Assembly (NCBI GenBank): GCA_027482185.1
Contig: JAIXWF010000013.1
Coordinates: 1,612,001 to 1,676,000 of the forward strand
Direction: 5' to 3'
Length of the DNA: 64,000 bases
DNA from: Opitutaceae bacterium
GTDB lineage: Bacteria > Verrucomicrobiota > Verrucomicrobiia > Opitutales > Opitutaceae
Shown here: positions 42,594-51,496 of the stretch, piece by piece
Layout: each line of letters opens with the position of its first letter
Numbering within the stretch: position 1 is the stretch's first letter
Program-made: the position numbers and the translations under genes
The notes under the pieces: generated by a model
Told to the model about the DNA's origin: nothing
What the model saw: the letters and a program-made list of their open reading frames with translations, nothing else
Database searches by the model: none

Positions 42594-44936
42594 ATGCTCG
42601 AGCGCTTCACCACGTGGATGTTCCGGTACCGCACGCCGCTCGTGCTGGGTTTCGCGTTGCTCACCGCGGTGATGGCCTGGTTCGCCACCCACCTGCGGGT
42701 CGACGCCAGCTTCAACAAATCGCTGCCGCGCGGCCACGAGTACATCCGCACCTTTGAGCAGTACCAACGCGAGTTCGGCGGCGCCAATCGCGTGCTCGTC
42801 GCCTTGATGGTCCGCGAGGGCGACATCTTCAACGAGGCCTACTTCAAGGAACTGAAACGCGTGACCGACGAGGTCACGTTTCTCCCGGCCATTGACCGTC
42901 CGCAGGTCCAGTCGCTCTTCACGCCCAACGTCCGCTACATCGAGGTCGTCGAGGACGGCTTCGCCGGCGGCAACGTGATCCCCGCGGACTTCGCGCCCTC
43001 CGCGGCTAACTTCGCCAAAGTCCGCGAGAACATCGTCAAGTCCGGCCGCCTCGGCCAATTGGTCGCCAACGATTTCTCCGGCGCGATTGTCAGCGCGCAA
43101 TTGCTGGAAATCGATCCGCAGTCGGGCGCCAAAGTCGACTACACGAAGGTCGCCGCCGGGCTCGAAGCCATCCGCAGCCGCGTCGAGCGCGAGAGCGGCG
43201 GAAAGATCGACGTCCGCATCATCGGTTTCGCGAAGATCATCGGCGACGTCAGCGACGGCGCCCGCGGCGTGCTCATGCTCTTCGGCGTCGCGATCTTCGT
43301 CACGACATTGCTCGTGTGGAATTACGCCGGCCGCTGGAAACTCGCCGCCGCGCCCGTCGTTTGCTCGCTCGTCGCCGTCGTTTGGCAGCTCGGCGGCCTC
43401 ACCGCTTTGGGCTACGGCATCGACCCGTTTTCGATTCTCGTGCCGTTCCTCGTCTTCGCGATCGGCGTGAGCCACGGCGTGCAGAAGATCTGCACGTTCC
43501 GCAACGAGGTCTTCAAGGGCCAGGACGGCCCCGCCGCCGCCAAGGCCGCGTTCATGCAGCTGATTTTGCCGGGCATCGTCGCGCTGCTCACCGACACCGT
43601 CGGCTTCATCACGATGCTCGTGATCAAGATCCCGACGATCCAGGAACTCGCGATCACGGCCAGCCTCGGCGTCAGCGTGATCGTGATCACGAACTTCTTC
43701 CTTTTGCCGATTCTCCTCTCCTACCTGCGCTTGCCGCCGTCGTACGGCCAATGGGTCGCGCAGCGCCGCGCCAAGGGCGACGCCCTGTGGGAACGGCTGG
43801 CGAAGGGCATGAAGCCGAAGCCCTCGATGGTGATCATCGTCCTCTGCTTCGCGCTCGGCGGCTGGGCGTTCTGGAAATCGTCCGAGGTCCGCATCGGCGA
43901 CACCCAGGCCGGCGTGCCGGAGCTGCGCGCGGATTCGCGCTACAACCGGGACACGCAGGTCATCACTTCGAAATTCAGCATCGGCGTCGACATCCTCTCC
44001 GTGATCGTCGAATCCGTGCCCAACGGCTGCGTCGACCACGAGGTCGTTTCCCTGATCGACCGTTTCGAGGGCACGATGCGCCAGGTGCCCGGCGTGCAAT
44101 CCGTCGTTTCCCTTCCCGGCATGGCCAAGATGGTCAACGCGGGCTACAGCGAGGGCTCTTTGAAGTGGCGCATTTTGCCGAAGAACCAACAGGCGCTCGC
44201 GCAGGCCGTCTCGCCGATCGAAACCGCCACCGGCCTGCTCAACTCCGACGGCAGCGTGATGCCCGTGCTCGTTTTCCTCGCCGACCACAAGGCCGAGACG
44301 CTGCAGGCCGTGACCGACGCCACCAAGGCCTTCGCCGCCGCGAACCCGCACCCCAAGGTCAAACTCCGCCTCGCCAGCGGCAACGCCGGCGTGATGGCCG
44401 CGACCAACGAAGTCGTGGCTGCGGCCGAAAAACCGATTCTGCTCTGGGTCTTCGGCGCCGTGATTGTGCTGTGCTTGGTGACATTCCGCTCCGTCAAGGC
44501 CGCCCTTTGCATCGTGCTGCCGCTCGCGATCGTGAGCTACCTCGCCTACGTCGTGATGGTGGCCCTCGATATCGGCCTGAAGACCTCGACGCTGCCCGTC
44601 GTCGCCCTCGGCGTCGGCATCGGCGTCGACTACGGCATCTATATTTTCGCGCGCCTGCACAGCGCGCTCGAGGCGGGCGAGTACTTCGAGGACGCGATGT
44701 TCGTCGCCCTGAAGGACGCCGGCGCGGCCGTGGTGTTTACGGGTCTGACGCTGGCGATCGGCGTGAGCACGTGGGTGTTTTCGGATCTCAAGTTCCAGGC
44801 CGACATGGGGCTGCTGCTGACGTTCATGTTCCTCGTGAACATGGTCGGCGCGATTCTGCTGCTGCCGGCGATGGCGCGTTGGTTCTGGCGCCATCACACG
44901 GGCCGCACCGTGGCGCCGTTTCCGATGCGCAAGTGA
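42594..44936 (+). CDS. MMPL/RND superfamily exporter, envelope module
   Basis: The 780-residue inner-membrane protein has the two-fold RND layout: a first transmembrane helix (VLGFALLTAVMAWF), a periplasmic loop, a cluster of five helices (around LVPFLVFAIGVSHG), then a second half with a single helix, loop and cluster (LPVVALGVGIGVDYGIYI). The GVGIGVDY motif corresponds to the proton-relay region of MMPL/HpnN-like exporters of lipids. The three upstream genes supply periplasmic and outer-membrane partners. The cargo is not identifiable from sequence. Confidence 0.92.
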   Translation: MLERFTTWMFRYRTPLVLGFALLTAVMAWFATHLRVDASFNKSLPRGHEYIRTFEQYQREFGGANRVLVALMVREGDIFNEAYFKELKRVTDEVTFLPAIDRPQVQSLFTPNVRYIEVVEDGFAGGNVIPADFAPSAANFAKVRENIVKSGRLGQLVANDFSGAIVSAQLLEIDPQSGAKVDYTKVAAGLEAIRSRVERESGGKIDVRIIGFAKIIGDVSDGARGVLMLFGVAIFVTTLLVWNYAGRWKLAAAPVVCSLVAVVWQLGGLTALGYGIDPFSILVPFLVFAIGVSHGVQKICTFRNEVFKGQDGPAAAKAAFMQLILPGIVALLTDTVGFITMLVIKIPTIQELAITASLGVSVIVITNFFLLPILLSYLRLPPSYGQWVAQRRAKGDALWERLAKGMKPKPSMVIIVLCFALGGWAFWKSSEVRIGDTQAGVPELRADSRYNRDTQVITSKFSIGVDILSVIVESVPNGCVDHEVVSLIDRFEGTMRQVPGVQSVVSLPGMAKMVNAGYSEGSLKWRILPKNQQALAQAVSPIETATGLLNSDGSVMPVLVFLADHKAETLQAVTDATKAFAAANPHPKVKLRLASGNAGVMAATNEVVAAAEKPILLWVFGAVIVLCLVTFRSVKAALCIVLPLAIVSYLAYVVMVALDIGLKTSTLPVVALGVGIGVDYGIYIFARLHSALEAGEYFEDAMFVALKDAGAAVVFTGLTLAIGVSTWVFSDLKFQADMGLLLTFMFLVNMVGAILLLPAMARWFWRHHTGRTVAPFPMRK

Positions 44937-44953
44937 GGCTGGTCCGCGGCGGC

Positions 44954-45016
44954 TATCAGTGTTCAGCTGTAAGCGTTCAGCCATCAGCTGTCGGCTTTCA
45001 GCTTTGAGCTTTCGGC
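44954..45016. repeat. GTTCAGC/TTTCAGC array between convergent genes
   Basis: Units GTGTTCAGCTGTAAGCGTTCAGCCATCAGCTGTCGGCTTTCAGCTTTGAGC fill the gap between the RND exporter and FAD oxidase stops. The unit differs from, but resembles, the GTTGAGAGC family. Confidence 0.6.
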
Positions 45017-45032
45017 CCAGCGGCCGCCGCAC

Positions 45033-46454
45033 TCACGCCTCGAGAAACTGCGGCAGCGCCGGGGCCAGGGCGGAAGGCAGGGCCGCGCCCTTGAGTTTCC
45101 CCGGATTCAACAGGCCCTTGGGATCGGTCGCCGCCTTGAGTTTGATCTGCGCCTGCAACGCCGGCGTCACTCCGCCCTCGCCGAGGTAGCAGGTGTGCGG
45201 GTTGTTGCTCGAGATCCCAAGGCTCTCGGCAAACGCGATCACCTCGCGCAGGTGCGCGTCGCTGACGTACTCGATCACCGGGATCAGCACCGGGATCACG
45301 AGCCCGAATTCGCCGGTCGGACGCCGTCCGCGGACGAACTCGAAATGCAAGTGCACCTTGCCCGGGAACCGCGCCTGCAACCGCGCGGCCTGTTCCTCGA
45401 AGTTCGGCCCCATGCCGAGCTGGAGGTAGGTGTGCCCCGGATGCGCCTTCAGCATCCAAAGCGTGCTGTGGTTCCAACCGTACTCCATCAGCATCGGTTG
45501 CCGCTTCGGTTCGTGGTACGGAATGATCTGCGCGACGTTCAGACCAAGCGTGCGGGCCTCGGCGGCCAAACCCTCCGTCGCCGTCTGGTCGACTTCGAGC
45601 CAGATAAACGCGTGCCCCGCCGGCAGCCACATGCGCAACGGCTTGAAACTCGCGCCGAAGATCGGCTCCAGCAGCGACACCAGCCGCTTGGGAATGCCGT
45701 CGTCGTAGGCCACGCGCCGCGCGAAGGCCGTCACCGCGGCCCAATCCGGCCCGGTGATCGCGATCTGGTCCCAGCGCCGCGCCGGCGCCAGCCGCAGCTG
45801 CAGCTCCGTGATCACACCGTTGGTGCCGTAGGCATGGAAGGCCCGCAACGTGTCTGTTTCCTCCAGGATCAATTCCTTCGGCTCGGCCTCGAGCGTGAGC
45901 AGTTTCAGGCGCTTGATCGTGCCCGGCTCGCGCAAGCCGCCCCACGTGATCGAACCGATGCCGGCGCTGCCGCCCGAGATAAAGCCGCCGATCGTCGACT
46001 TCACCCACGTCGACGGCAGGCAACGGAGTTCCTGGCCCGTCGCCCGCACCGCCTGCTCGACGTTGATCACGCGCGCGCCGGCCTGGACCGTGACGACGTC
46101 GCCCTCGATTCCGAGAATCCGATCGAGGCCCGTGAGATCGACCACGAGGCCGCCGCACAGCGGAATGCATTGGCCGTAGTTGCCGGTCGCGCCGCCGCGC
46201 ACGGTTACCGGCAGGTCGTGCCGATAGGCGCTCGCCAGCACCGACTTCAATTCGGGCACGGTCGCGACCTTCACCGCCGCGGCCGCCCGCCGGTCCTGCA
46301 GCCGGGCCTTCAGCACCGGCGAATACCAGTAGCAGTCCTTGGACAACGACTCGACGTCGGCGTCCGCGGTCAACACGCGGTCGGGGCCAAGGAGAGATTG
46401 GAGTTCGGCAACGACGGCGGCAGGCACCGGGACAAAACCGGGAGTGGACGGCAT
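45033..46454 (-). CDS. FAD-linked oxidase (GlcD/D-lactate dehydrogenase-like)
   Basis: The 473-residue protein has the PCMH-type FAD-binding domain (VTVRGGATGNYGQCIPL, VVDLTGLDRI) and a C-terminal FAD-oxidase domain ending DPKGLLNPGKL, typical of the GlcD/DLD group that oxidises 2-hydroxy acids. The substrate is not known. I chose the ATG at 46454 because the open frame further upstream is Arg-rich with no conserved sequence. It is divergent from pgi. Confidence 0.85.
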   Translation of the reverse strand: MPSTPGFVPVPAAVVAELQSLLGPDRVLTADADVESLSKDCYWYSPVLKARLQDRRAAAAVKVATVPELKSVLASAYRHDLPVTVRGGATGNYGQCIPLCGGLVVDLTGLDRILGIEGDVVTVQAGARVINVEQAVRATGQELRCLPSTWVKSTIGGFISGGSAGIGSITWGGLREPGTIKRLKLLTLEAEPKELILEETDTLRAFHAYGTNGVITELQLRLAPARRWDQIAITGPDWAAVTAFARRVAYDDGIPKRLVSLLEPIFGASFKPLRMWLPAGHAFIWLEVDQTATEGLAAEARTLGLNVAQIIPYHEPKRQPMLMEYGWNHSTLWMLKAHPGHTYLQLGMGPNFEEQAARLQARFPGKVHLHFEFVRGRRPTGEFGLVIPVLIPVIEYVSDAHLREVIAFAESLGISSNNPHTCYLGEGGVTPALQAQIKLKAATDPKGLLNPGKLKGAALPSALAPALPQFLEA

Positions 46455-46661
46455 GGTGGTAGGGAGCGGCAATGGGCCGGGAAATCGGCGCCGCAGTTGG
46501 AGCCGGAGCCGTGCCGGCCGGACCCGGCGGCGATGCATATTAAACCCGCGGATGCTGGCGCAAAATCTGCGTACCCGCCCCGGAGAAGGGGCCGCTGACA
46601 GTTCCTAGGCTTGCTAGCCCGCGGTCCCGCACGGCTTCATAGCCTCCACTTCCCACACGCC

Positions 46662-48245
46662 ATGTCCACCTGGTCCCGCTTCAAACGGTATTACTATCAC
46701 CACGCCGGCCTCGGCGTCGCCCTCGACATCTCCCGGATGCCGTTCCCCGACGATTTCTTCGCGCAGATGGAACCGAAGATCCAATCTGCCTTCGCCGCCA
46801 TGCAGGAACTGGAGCGCGGCGCCATCGCCAATCCCGACGAGAAGCGCATGGTCGGGCACTACTGGCTCCGCGCCCCGCAGCTCGCGCCGAATCCCGAACT
46901 GACTTCGGCTATCGTCAGCACGCTCGCCGAAATCAAGGCCTTCACCGCCAAGGTTCACGCCGGCGAGATCGCCGGCCCCAAGGGCAAGTTCCAGCACCTC
47001 CTCGTCATCGGCATCGGCGGCTCCGCCCTCGGACCGCAACTCGTCAACCACGCCCTCGGCAACCCCCGCAAGGACAAGCTCGCCGTCACATTCTTCGACA
47101 ACACCGACCCCGACGGCATCGACTACGTCCTCGCCACCCTGCGCAAGAAACTCGCGAAGACGCTCGTCCTCGTGATTTCGAAATCCGGCGGCACCGCCGA
47201 GACGCGCAACGGCATGCTCGAGGCCATCGCGGCCTTCAAGGCCGACGGCCTCGACTACCCGAAGCACTTCGTCGCCGTCACCGGCGCCGGTTCCAAGCTC
47301 GATCAAACCGCCGTCACGGAGGGCTGGCTCGCCCGCTTCGCGATGTGGGATTGGGTCGGCGGCCGCACCAGCGAACTCAGCGCCGTCGGCCTCCTGCCCG
47401 CCGCCCTGCAGGGCATCGACATCCAGGAAATGCTCGACGGCGCCGCCGCGATGGACGCGGCCACCCGCGTGCCCGTCACGGCCCAGAATCCCGCCGCGCT
47501 GCTCGCGCTGATGTGGCACTTCGCCACCGACGGCCGCGGGACCAAGGACATGGTCGTCCTTCCGTACAAAGACCGCCTGCTGCTCTTCTCGCGCTATCTC
47601 CAGCAGTTGATCATGGAGTCGATCGGCAAGGAATTCGACCTCGCCGGCAACGTCGTCAACCAAGGCATCGCCGTCTACGGCAACAAGGGTTCGACCGACC
47701 AGCACGCTTACGTCCAGCAGCTGCGCGAGGGCGTGAACAACTTCTTCGTCACCTTCATCGAGGTCCTCAAAGACCGCGACACGAAGTCGGCCCTCGAGGT
47801 CGAGCCTGGCATCACCAGCGGCGATTACCTGCAGGGTTTCCTCCTCGGCACGCGCGATGCGCTCACCGAAAAGGACCGCCACTCCGTCACGTTGACGCTG
47901 CCGGATGTCTCGCCGCGCACCCTCGGCATGGTGATCGCGTTGTACGAACGCGTCACGGGCCTCTACGCCTCCCTCGTCGGCATCAACGCCTACCACCAGC
48001 CCGGCGTCGAAGCCGGCAAGAAAGCCGCCGGCGGCGTGATCGCGCTCAAACTCCAGATCATGGCGGCGCTGCAGGCTTCGCCGCGCGAGCCGTTCTCCGC
48101 CGAGACCCTCGCCGCGCGCATCGGCTCGCCGGAAAAGGCCGAGCTCGTCTTTAAGATTCTCGAGCACCTCGCCGCCAACAAAACGACCGGCGTGAAGAAA
48201 CGCGCCAAGGCCGTGAACACCGAGTCGACCTACCGGCTGAGCTGA
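46662..48245 (+). CDS. pgi: Glucose-6-phosphate isomerase
   Basis: Pgi interconverts glucose-6-phosphate and fructose-6-phosphate. The 527-residue protein has the sugar-phosphate motifs [21 protein letters not shown] and the catalytic region [16 protein letters not shown], plus a C-terminal extension ([17 protein letters not shown]). The start at 46662 is fixed by [10 protein letters not shown]. An upstream in-frame start is less likely. A partner glycolytic gene, fba, lies at the window's right edge but not in an operon. Confidence 0.94.
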   Translation: MSTWSRFKRYYYHHAGLGVALDISRMPFPDDFFAQMEPKIQSAFAAMQELERGAIANPDEKRMVGHYWLRAPQLAPNPELTSAIVSTLAEIKAFTAKVHAGEIAGPKGKFQHLLVIGIGGSALGPQLVNHALGNPRKDKLAVTFFDNTDPDGIDYVLATLRKKLAKTLVLVISKSGGTAETRNGMLEAIAAFKADGLDYPKHFVAVTGAGSKLDQTAVTEGWLARFAMWDWVGGRTSELSAVGLLPAALQGIDIQEMLDGAAAMDAATRVPVTAQNPAALLALMWHFATDGRGTKDMVVLPYKDRLLLFSRYLQQLIMESIGKEFDLAGNVVNQGIAVYGNKGSTDQHAYVQQLREGVNNFFVTFIEVLKDRDTKSALEVEPGITSGDYLQGFLLGTRDALTEKDRHSVTLTLPDVSPRTLGMVIALYERVTGLYASLVGINAYHQPGVEAGKKAAGGVIALKLQIMAALQASPREPFSAETLAARIGSPEKAELVFKILEHLAANKTTGVKKRAKAVNTESTYRLS

Positions 48246-48253
48246 CCTTCGAC

Positions 48254-48378
48254 GTAGGGGCGCGGCTCGCCCGCGCCCTTTCGGCCAACGCGCCCTTTCC
48301 GCCCGGGCGCGCACAAGGCGCGCCCCTACTCCCCTTCGGATTGCGTCCGTGCATTCCGTGAAATCCGTGGTTAACTCC
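48254..48378. repeat. Inverted GTAGGGGCGCG pair and TCCGTG array
   Basis: GTAGGGGCGCGGCTCGCCCG (48254-48278) is opposed by GGGCGCGCACAAGGCGCGCCCCTAC (48305-48329). Next to it GTCCGTGCATTCCGTGAAATCCGTGG (48346-48378) repeats TCCGTG. Together they fill the gap between pgi and the coiled-coil gene. Confidence 0.65.
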
Positions 48379-48389
48379 GCCGCAACCCC

Positions 48390-49136
48390 ATGAACCGCCT
48401 GCCCCTGATCCTTTGCGCGATCGCGATCTTGGGCTCGGTCGTGTCCGCCGGGTTGTTTTTCCAGATCGGCAATTCGAAACAGATCCTCGAGCTCCGCCTG
48501 GCCGACGCCACTGCCCGCGCGGGCAAGCTCGAGTCCGATCTCGCCCAGGCCAACGAGCAAAACGGCGCGCTCAAGGGCCAGGTCCGCGGTCTCGAATCCG
48601 ATCTCGGCCAGATCAAGCTCCAGTTTGCCGCCGCCGACGCGAAAGCGAAGCAGGCCGAGCAGGACCTCGTTCAAACCAAGAATGTCCTGAGCGTCTACGA
48701 ACTGACCTCGCGCGCCCTGGCCGACGAAATCGCCGCCCTACGCCAGGATCTCGCCGAAACGCGCGCCTCCAACGCCTCGCCCGAGGCCGTCGCGGCCTAC
48801 AAAGACACGATTGCCGAATTGGAAAAACAGCTCGCCGCTGCGAAATCCGGCACTGCCGCCCCCGGCACCCTCGCCTCGTCCACCGCCGTCTTCACCAACC
48901 GCGCCGGCCGCGCCACGGTGCTCAGCGTCGGCCCCGACAACGCCTTCGTTGTCCTCAATTTCGGCTCCGCCCGCGGCGCCCAGATCGGCCACAAACTCAC
49001 GGTGAGCCAGGGAACTTCGGAGGTTGCCGTGGTTCAGATCAGCGACGTCCGCCCCAACTTCTCGATCGCGCAGGTCATGCCGGATACCTTGCGTGGAATC
49101 TTGCAGAAGGGCGATCCGGCCCTATTACTCCGCTGA
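48390..49136 (+). CDS. Membrane-anchored coiled-coil protein of unknown function
   Basis: The 248-residue protein has an N-terminal membrane anchor (LPLILCAIAILGSVVSAGLFF), a coiled coil of about 90 residues rich in Ala, Glu, Gln and Lys, and a compact C-terminal domain (FTNRAGRATVLSVGPDNAFVVLNFGSARGAQIGHKL..) that looks like a small beta domain. I do not recognise a family. It is followed after 4 bp by a small lipoprotein gene, so they are probably one unit. Confidence 0.8.
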   Translation: MNRLPLILCAIAILGSVVSAGLFFQIGNSKQILELRLADATARAGKLESDLAQANEQNGALKGQVRGLESDLGQIKLQFAAADAKAKQAEQDLVQTKNVLSVYELTSRALADEIAALRQDLAETRASNASPEAVAAYKDTIAELEKQLAAAKSGTAAPGTLASSTAVFTNRAGRATVLSVGPDNAFVVLNFGSARGAQIGHKLTVSQGTSEVAVVQISDVRPNFSIAQVMPDTLRGILQKGDPALLLR

Positions 49137-49140
49137 TCCC

Positions 49141-49305
49141 ATGACCTCGCTCAAGAAAACCGTCTTCGTCCTCCTGCTCGCCGGTTTCGGCGCCTTGGCC
49201 GGGGGCTGTTCCACCAACGGACCGAAAAAGTCCGCGATTCCGTGGAGCCAACCCGCCAGCTGGGAAGGCCAGATCCCCGGCATGGGCCAGCCCTCCGGGC
49301 GTTGA
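49141..49305 (+). CDS. 54-residue lipoprotein
   Basis: A lipoprotein signal peptide (KKTVFVLLLAGFGALAGGC) is followed by only about 30 mature residues, Pro/Ser/Gly-rich. The Cys is at the expected lipobox site. The gene starts 4 bp after the coiled-coil gene and is presumably co-expressed with it. The function is unknown. Confidence 0.75.
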   Translation: MTSLKKTVFVLLLAGFGALAGGCSTNGPKKSAIPWSQPASWEGQIPGMGQPSGR

Positions 49306-49310
49306 GCCTC

Positions 49311-49431
49311 AAGAGTTGAGAGCTGAGAGTTGAGAGAGGGATCCCGCTACCCTCGTCCGAATCGCGCAGGTTTTTCCGGTTCCCGTAAGTCCGATCTCTC
49401 AACGCTCAACTCTCAGCTCTCAACTCCCTCT
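49311..49431. repeat. Opposed-arm GTTGAGAG array between stop codon and terminator
   Basis: The left arm (49311-49343) has GTTGAGAGCTGAGAGTTGAGAG. The right arm (49393-49431) has CTCTCAACGCTCAACTCTCAGCTCTCAAC. The spacer is about 49 bp. The lipoprotein stop lies just before it and an intrinsic terminator just after it, so the array should be in the 3' UTR. Confidence 0.85.
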
Positions 49432-49435
49432 TCCA

Positions 49436-49468
49436 ATCCGGTGCCGCCCATGCGGCCCGGATTTTTTT
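49436..49468 (+). terminator. Intrinsic terminator of the coiled-coil/lipoprotein unit
   Basis: ATCCGG-T-GCCGC and GCGGC-CCGGAT form an 11-bp stem with one bulged base and a CCAT loop, followed by a seven-T run. It ends about 40 bp before rsmI begins. Confidence 0.8.
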
Positions 49469-49526
49469 GTTGGGTCCGCCGCGGCCTCTTCCGCATCGTA
49501 GCGCCCGCCGCGTCCGCCGCGCCGCC

Positions 49527-50240
49527 ATGTCCGAAAACACCTCGCTCACTCCCCTCCCCGGCCACCTCTACATCGTGGCGACGCCGATCGGCAATCTGGC
49601 CGATCTCACCGACCGGGCCCGCGCCATTCTCGGCGGCGTCGACGTCGTCGCCTGCGAGGACACGCGCACGACGGGCGCGCTGCTGACGCGGCTCGGTCTG
49701 CGCAAAGACCTCGTCTCCTACCACGAGCACAACGAAGCCGAGGCCGCGGACCGTCTCGCCGATCTGATCGCGGCCGGCAAATCCGTCGCCGTGGTCAGCG
49801 ACGCCGGCACGCCCGCCCTCAGCGATCCCGGCTTCCGCGTCGTCCGCGCCTGCCGCCGCCGCCAGCTGCCCGTCGTGCCCGTGCCCGGCCCCAGCGCCCT
49901 CACCGCCGTGCTCAGCGCCAGCGGGCTGCCGAGCAACGGATTCCTCTACGTCGGCTTTTTGCCCCCCAAGAGCGCGGCGCGGATCGCGTTCTTCGAGAAG
50001 TATCGGGACTTCGACTACACGCTCGCCCTTTTCGAAAGCTGCCACCGGATCGACAAGGCCGTCGCCGAGCTCGTCGCCACCCTCGGCCCCGACCGCACGC
50101 TCTGCGTCGCCAAGGAAGTGACGAAGCTGCACGAGGCCTTCTTCGTCGGCCGCGCCGCCGACGTGGAGGCGCGCCTCGCCAAGGCGAGCCTCAAGGGCGA
50201 GTTCGTCCTGCTCATCGCCCCGGCCGACTTCGTCCTTTGA
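49527..50240 (+). CDS. rsmI: 16S rRNA (cytidine-1402 2'-O)-methyltransferase
   Basis: RsmI methylates C1402 of 16S rRNA using SAM. The 237-residue protein has the N-terminal HLYIVATPIGNLAD, CEDTR, the SAM loop VVSDAGTPALSDPG, PVPGPSA and FESCHR motifs of the family. The length is near the short end (E. coli 286), lacking part of the C-terminal domain. The ATG at 49527 gives the conserved N-terminus. The Ppx/GppA gene follows after 37 bp. Confidence 0.92.
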   Translation: MSENTSLTPLPGHLYIVATPIGNLADLTDRARAILGGVDVVACEDTRTTGALLTRLGLRKDLVSYHEHNEAEAADRLADLIAAGKSVAVVSDAGTPALSDPGFRVVRACRRRQLPVVPVPGPSALTAVLSASGLPSNGFLYVGFLPPKSAARIAFFEKYRDFDYTLALFESCHRIDKAVAELVATLGPDRTLCVAKEVTKLHEAFFVGRAADVEARLAKASLKGEFVLLIAPADFVL

Positions 50241-50277
50241 CCGCCCTCGCCGGCTCACGTTCATCCCCTCCCGCCCG

Positions 50278-51225
50278 ATGACTGCACCTGTCCCGGCCCC
50301 CTGCGTCGCCATCGTCGATATCGGCAGCAACTCGATCAAGGTGCTCGTCGCCGCGCGCAACGCCGCTGGCGCCGTCGTGCCGCTGAAGCTCCGTACCGTC
50401 GACGCCCGCATCAGCGCGGGCATCAGCCAGGCCGAACCCCGCCTCGGCGAGGCCGGCATGGCCCGTGGCGTCGAGGCGATCAAGTCGCTCCTCGCGGAGG
50501 CCGCGACCTTCAATCCCGTGCGCACCGTGCTCGTCGCCACGAGTGCCGTGCGCGACGCCGTCAACGGCGCCGAGTTCCGCGACCGCGTGCGCGCCCGCTG
50601 CGGCCACGAGATCCGGATCCTCAGCGGCGACGAGGAGGCCAATCTCATCGGCCGCGGCCTGACCTGCGATCCGGCGCTGCTGGGCCTGGAAAACTTCTAC
50701 GTCTTCGACCTCGGCGGCGGCAGCCTCGAATGCCTCGCCTTCCGCGGCCGGCGCATCGAGCAGGCCGTCAGCCTCCGCCTCGGCTGCGTACGCCTCACCG
50801 AGAAGTTCCTCGCCGATCCGGCTCAGCCGTTCCCCGACTCGGCCGCCGACGCCGTCGGCGCCCACGTCCGCGCGACCCTGCGCGAGTGCGGCTTCGCGTT
50901 TTCGCTGCCGCCCGGCGCCGCCGCCATCGGCACCGGCGGCACAATCACGACCGTGCGCACGATCTTCGGCGCGCGCGACGGCCGGCCCTTCGAGCAAACC
51001 GACGCCACCGTCCGCACCGCCGAACTCCGCGACCTGCTCGCCTGGCTCGGCGCGATGCCGTTGGACCAACGCCGCACGGTCCCCGGCCTGCCGCCCGCCC
51101 GCGCGGACGTGTTTCCCACCGCGCTCGCGACCTTCCTCGCCTTGGCGGAAGCCGGCGGATTTTCCGAATTCCGCAACTCCGTCTACAACCTGCGCTACGG
51201 CCTCGCCGACGAGACCTTGGGATAA
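50278..51225 (+). CDS. Ppx/GppA-family phosphatase
   Basis: The 315-residue protein has the ASKHA-fold phosphate motifs VDIGSNSIKV and FDLGGGSLE and the adenosine-type motif GTGGTITT, as in exopolyphosphatase and guanosine pentaphosphatase. It lacks the C-terminal HD-like domain of E. coli Ppx, so it is a short member. It may act on polyphosphate or pppGpp. The sequence does not decide. It lies 37 bp after rsmI. Confidence 0.88.
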   Translation: MTAPVPAPCVAIVDIGSNSIKVLVAARNAAGAVVPLKLRTVDARISAGISQAEPRLGEAGMARGVEAIKSLLAEAATFNPVRTVLVATSAVRDAVNGAEFRDRVRARCGHEIRILSGDEEANLIGRGLTCDPALLGLENFYVFDLGGGSLECLAFRGRRIEQAVSLRLGCVRLTEKFLADPAQPFPDSAADAVGAHVRATLRECGFAFSLPPGAAAIGTGGTITTVRTIFGARDGRPFEQTDATVRTAELRDLLAWLGAMPLDQRRTVPGLPPARADVFPTALATFLALAEAGGFSEFRNSVYNLRYGLADETLG

Positions 51226-51239
51226 ATCCAAGAAACGCA

Positions 51240-51465
51240 GTTGAACCACGGAGGCACGGAGACCCGTCGGCCGAAAACCCAGGGGCCTGGGTTCAACTGC
51301 GGCGTGAGTCGTTCGGTCGAGCTCACTTTTTCACCCCGCCTTTTTCCTCTGTGCCCTCGGTGCCTCTGTGGTTGGCCTTGAACCGCGGCATTCAGGCTAT
51401 GTGCCGCATGCGAAGTGGCCAATCCACCGGTCCCTTTCTGCGAACTTTGCGACTTTTTGCGGCGA
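51240..51465. repeat. Opposed-arm ACCACGGAGGC pair with an adjoining GCGAACTTTGCG array
   Basis: The left arm GAACCACGGAGGCACGGAGAC (51240-51264) is opposed by CTCTGTGCCCTCGGTGCCTCTG (51344-51376). The spacer contains the perfect 18-base palindrome AACCCAGGGGCCTGGGTT (51276-51293). A second-family array, CTTTCTGCGAACTTTGCGAC (51434-51465), follows. These fill most of the 271-bp convergent gap between the Ppx/GppA gene and rluD. Confidence 0.7.
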
Positions 51466-51496
51466 GCCCGCCTGATCCGGGGTGCCCGCCGGTCGA

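Noticed and set aside
49311-49431. CRISPR array
   Set aside because: Units are 7-9 bases with no unique spacers of constant length, and arms are in opposed orientation.
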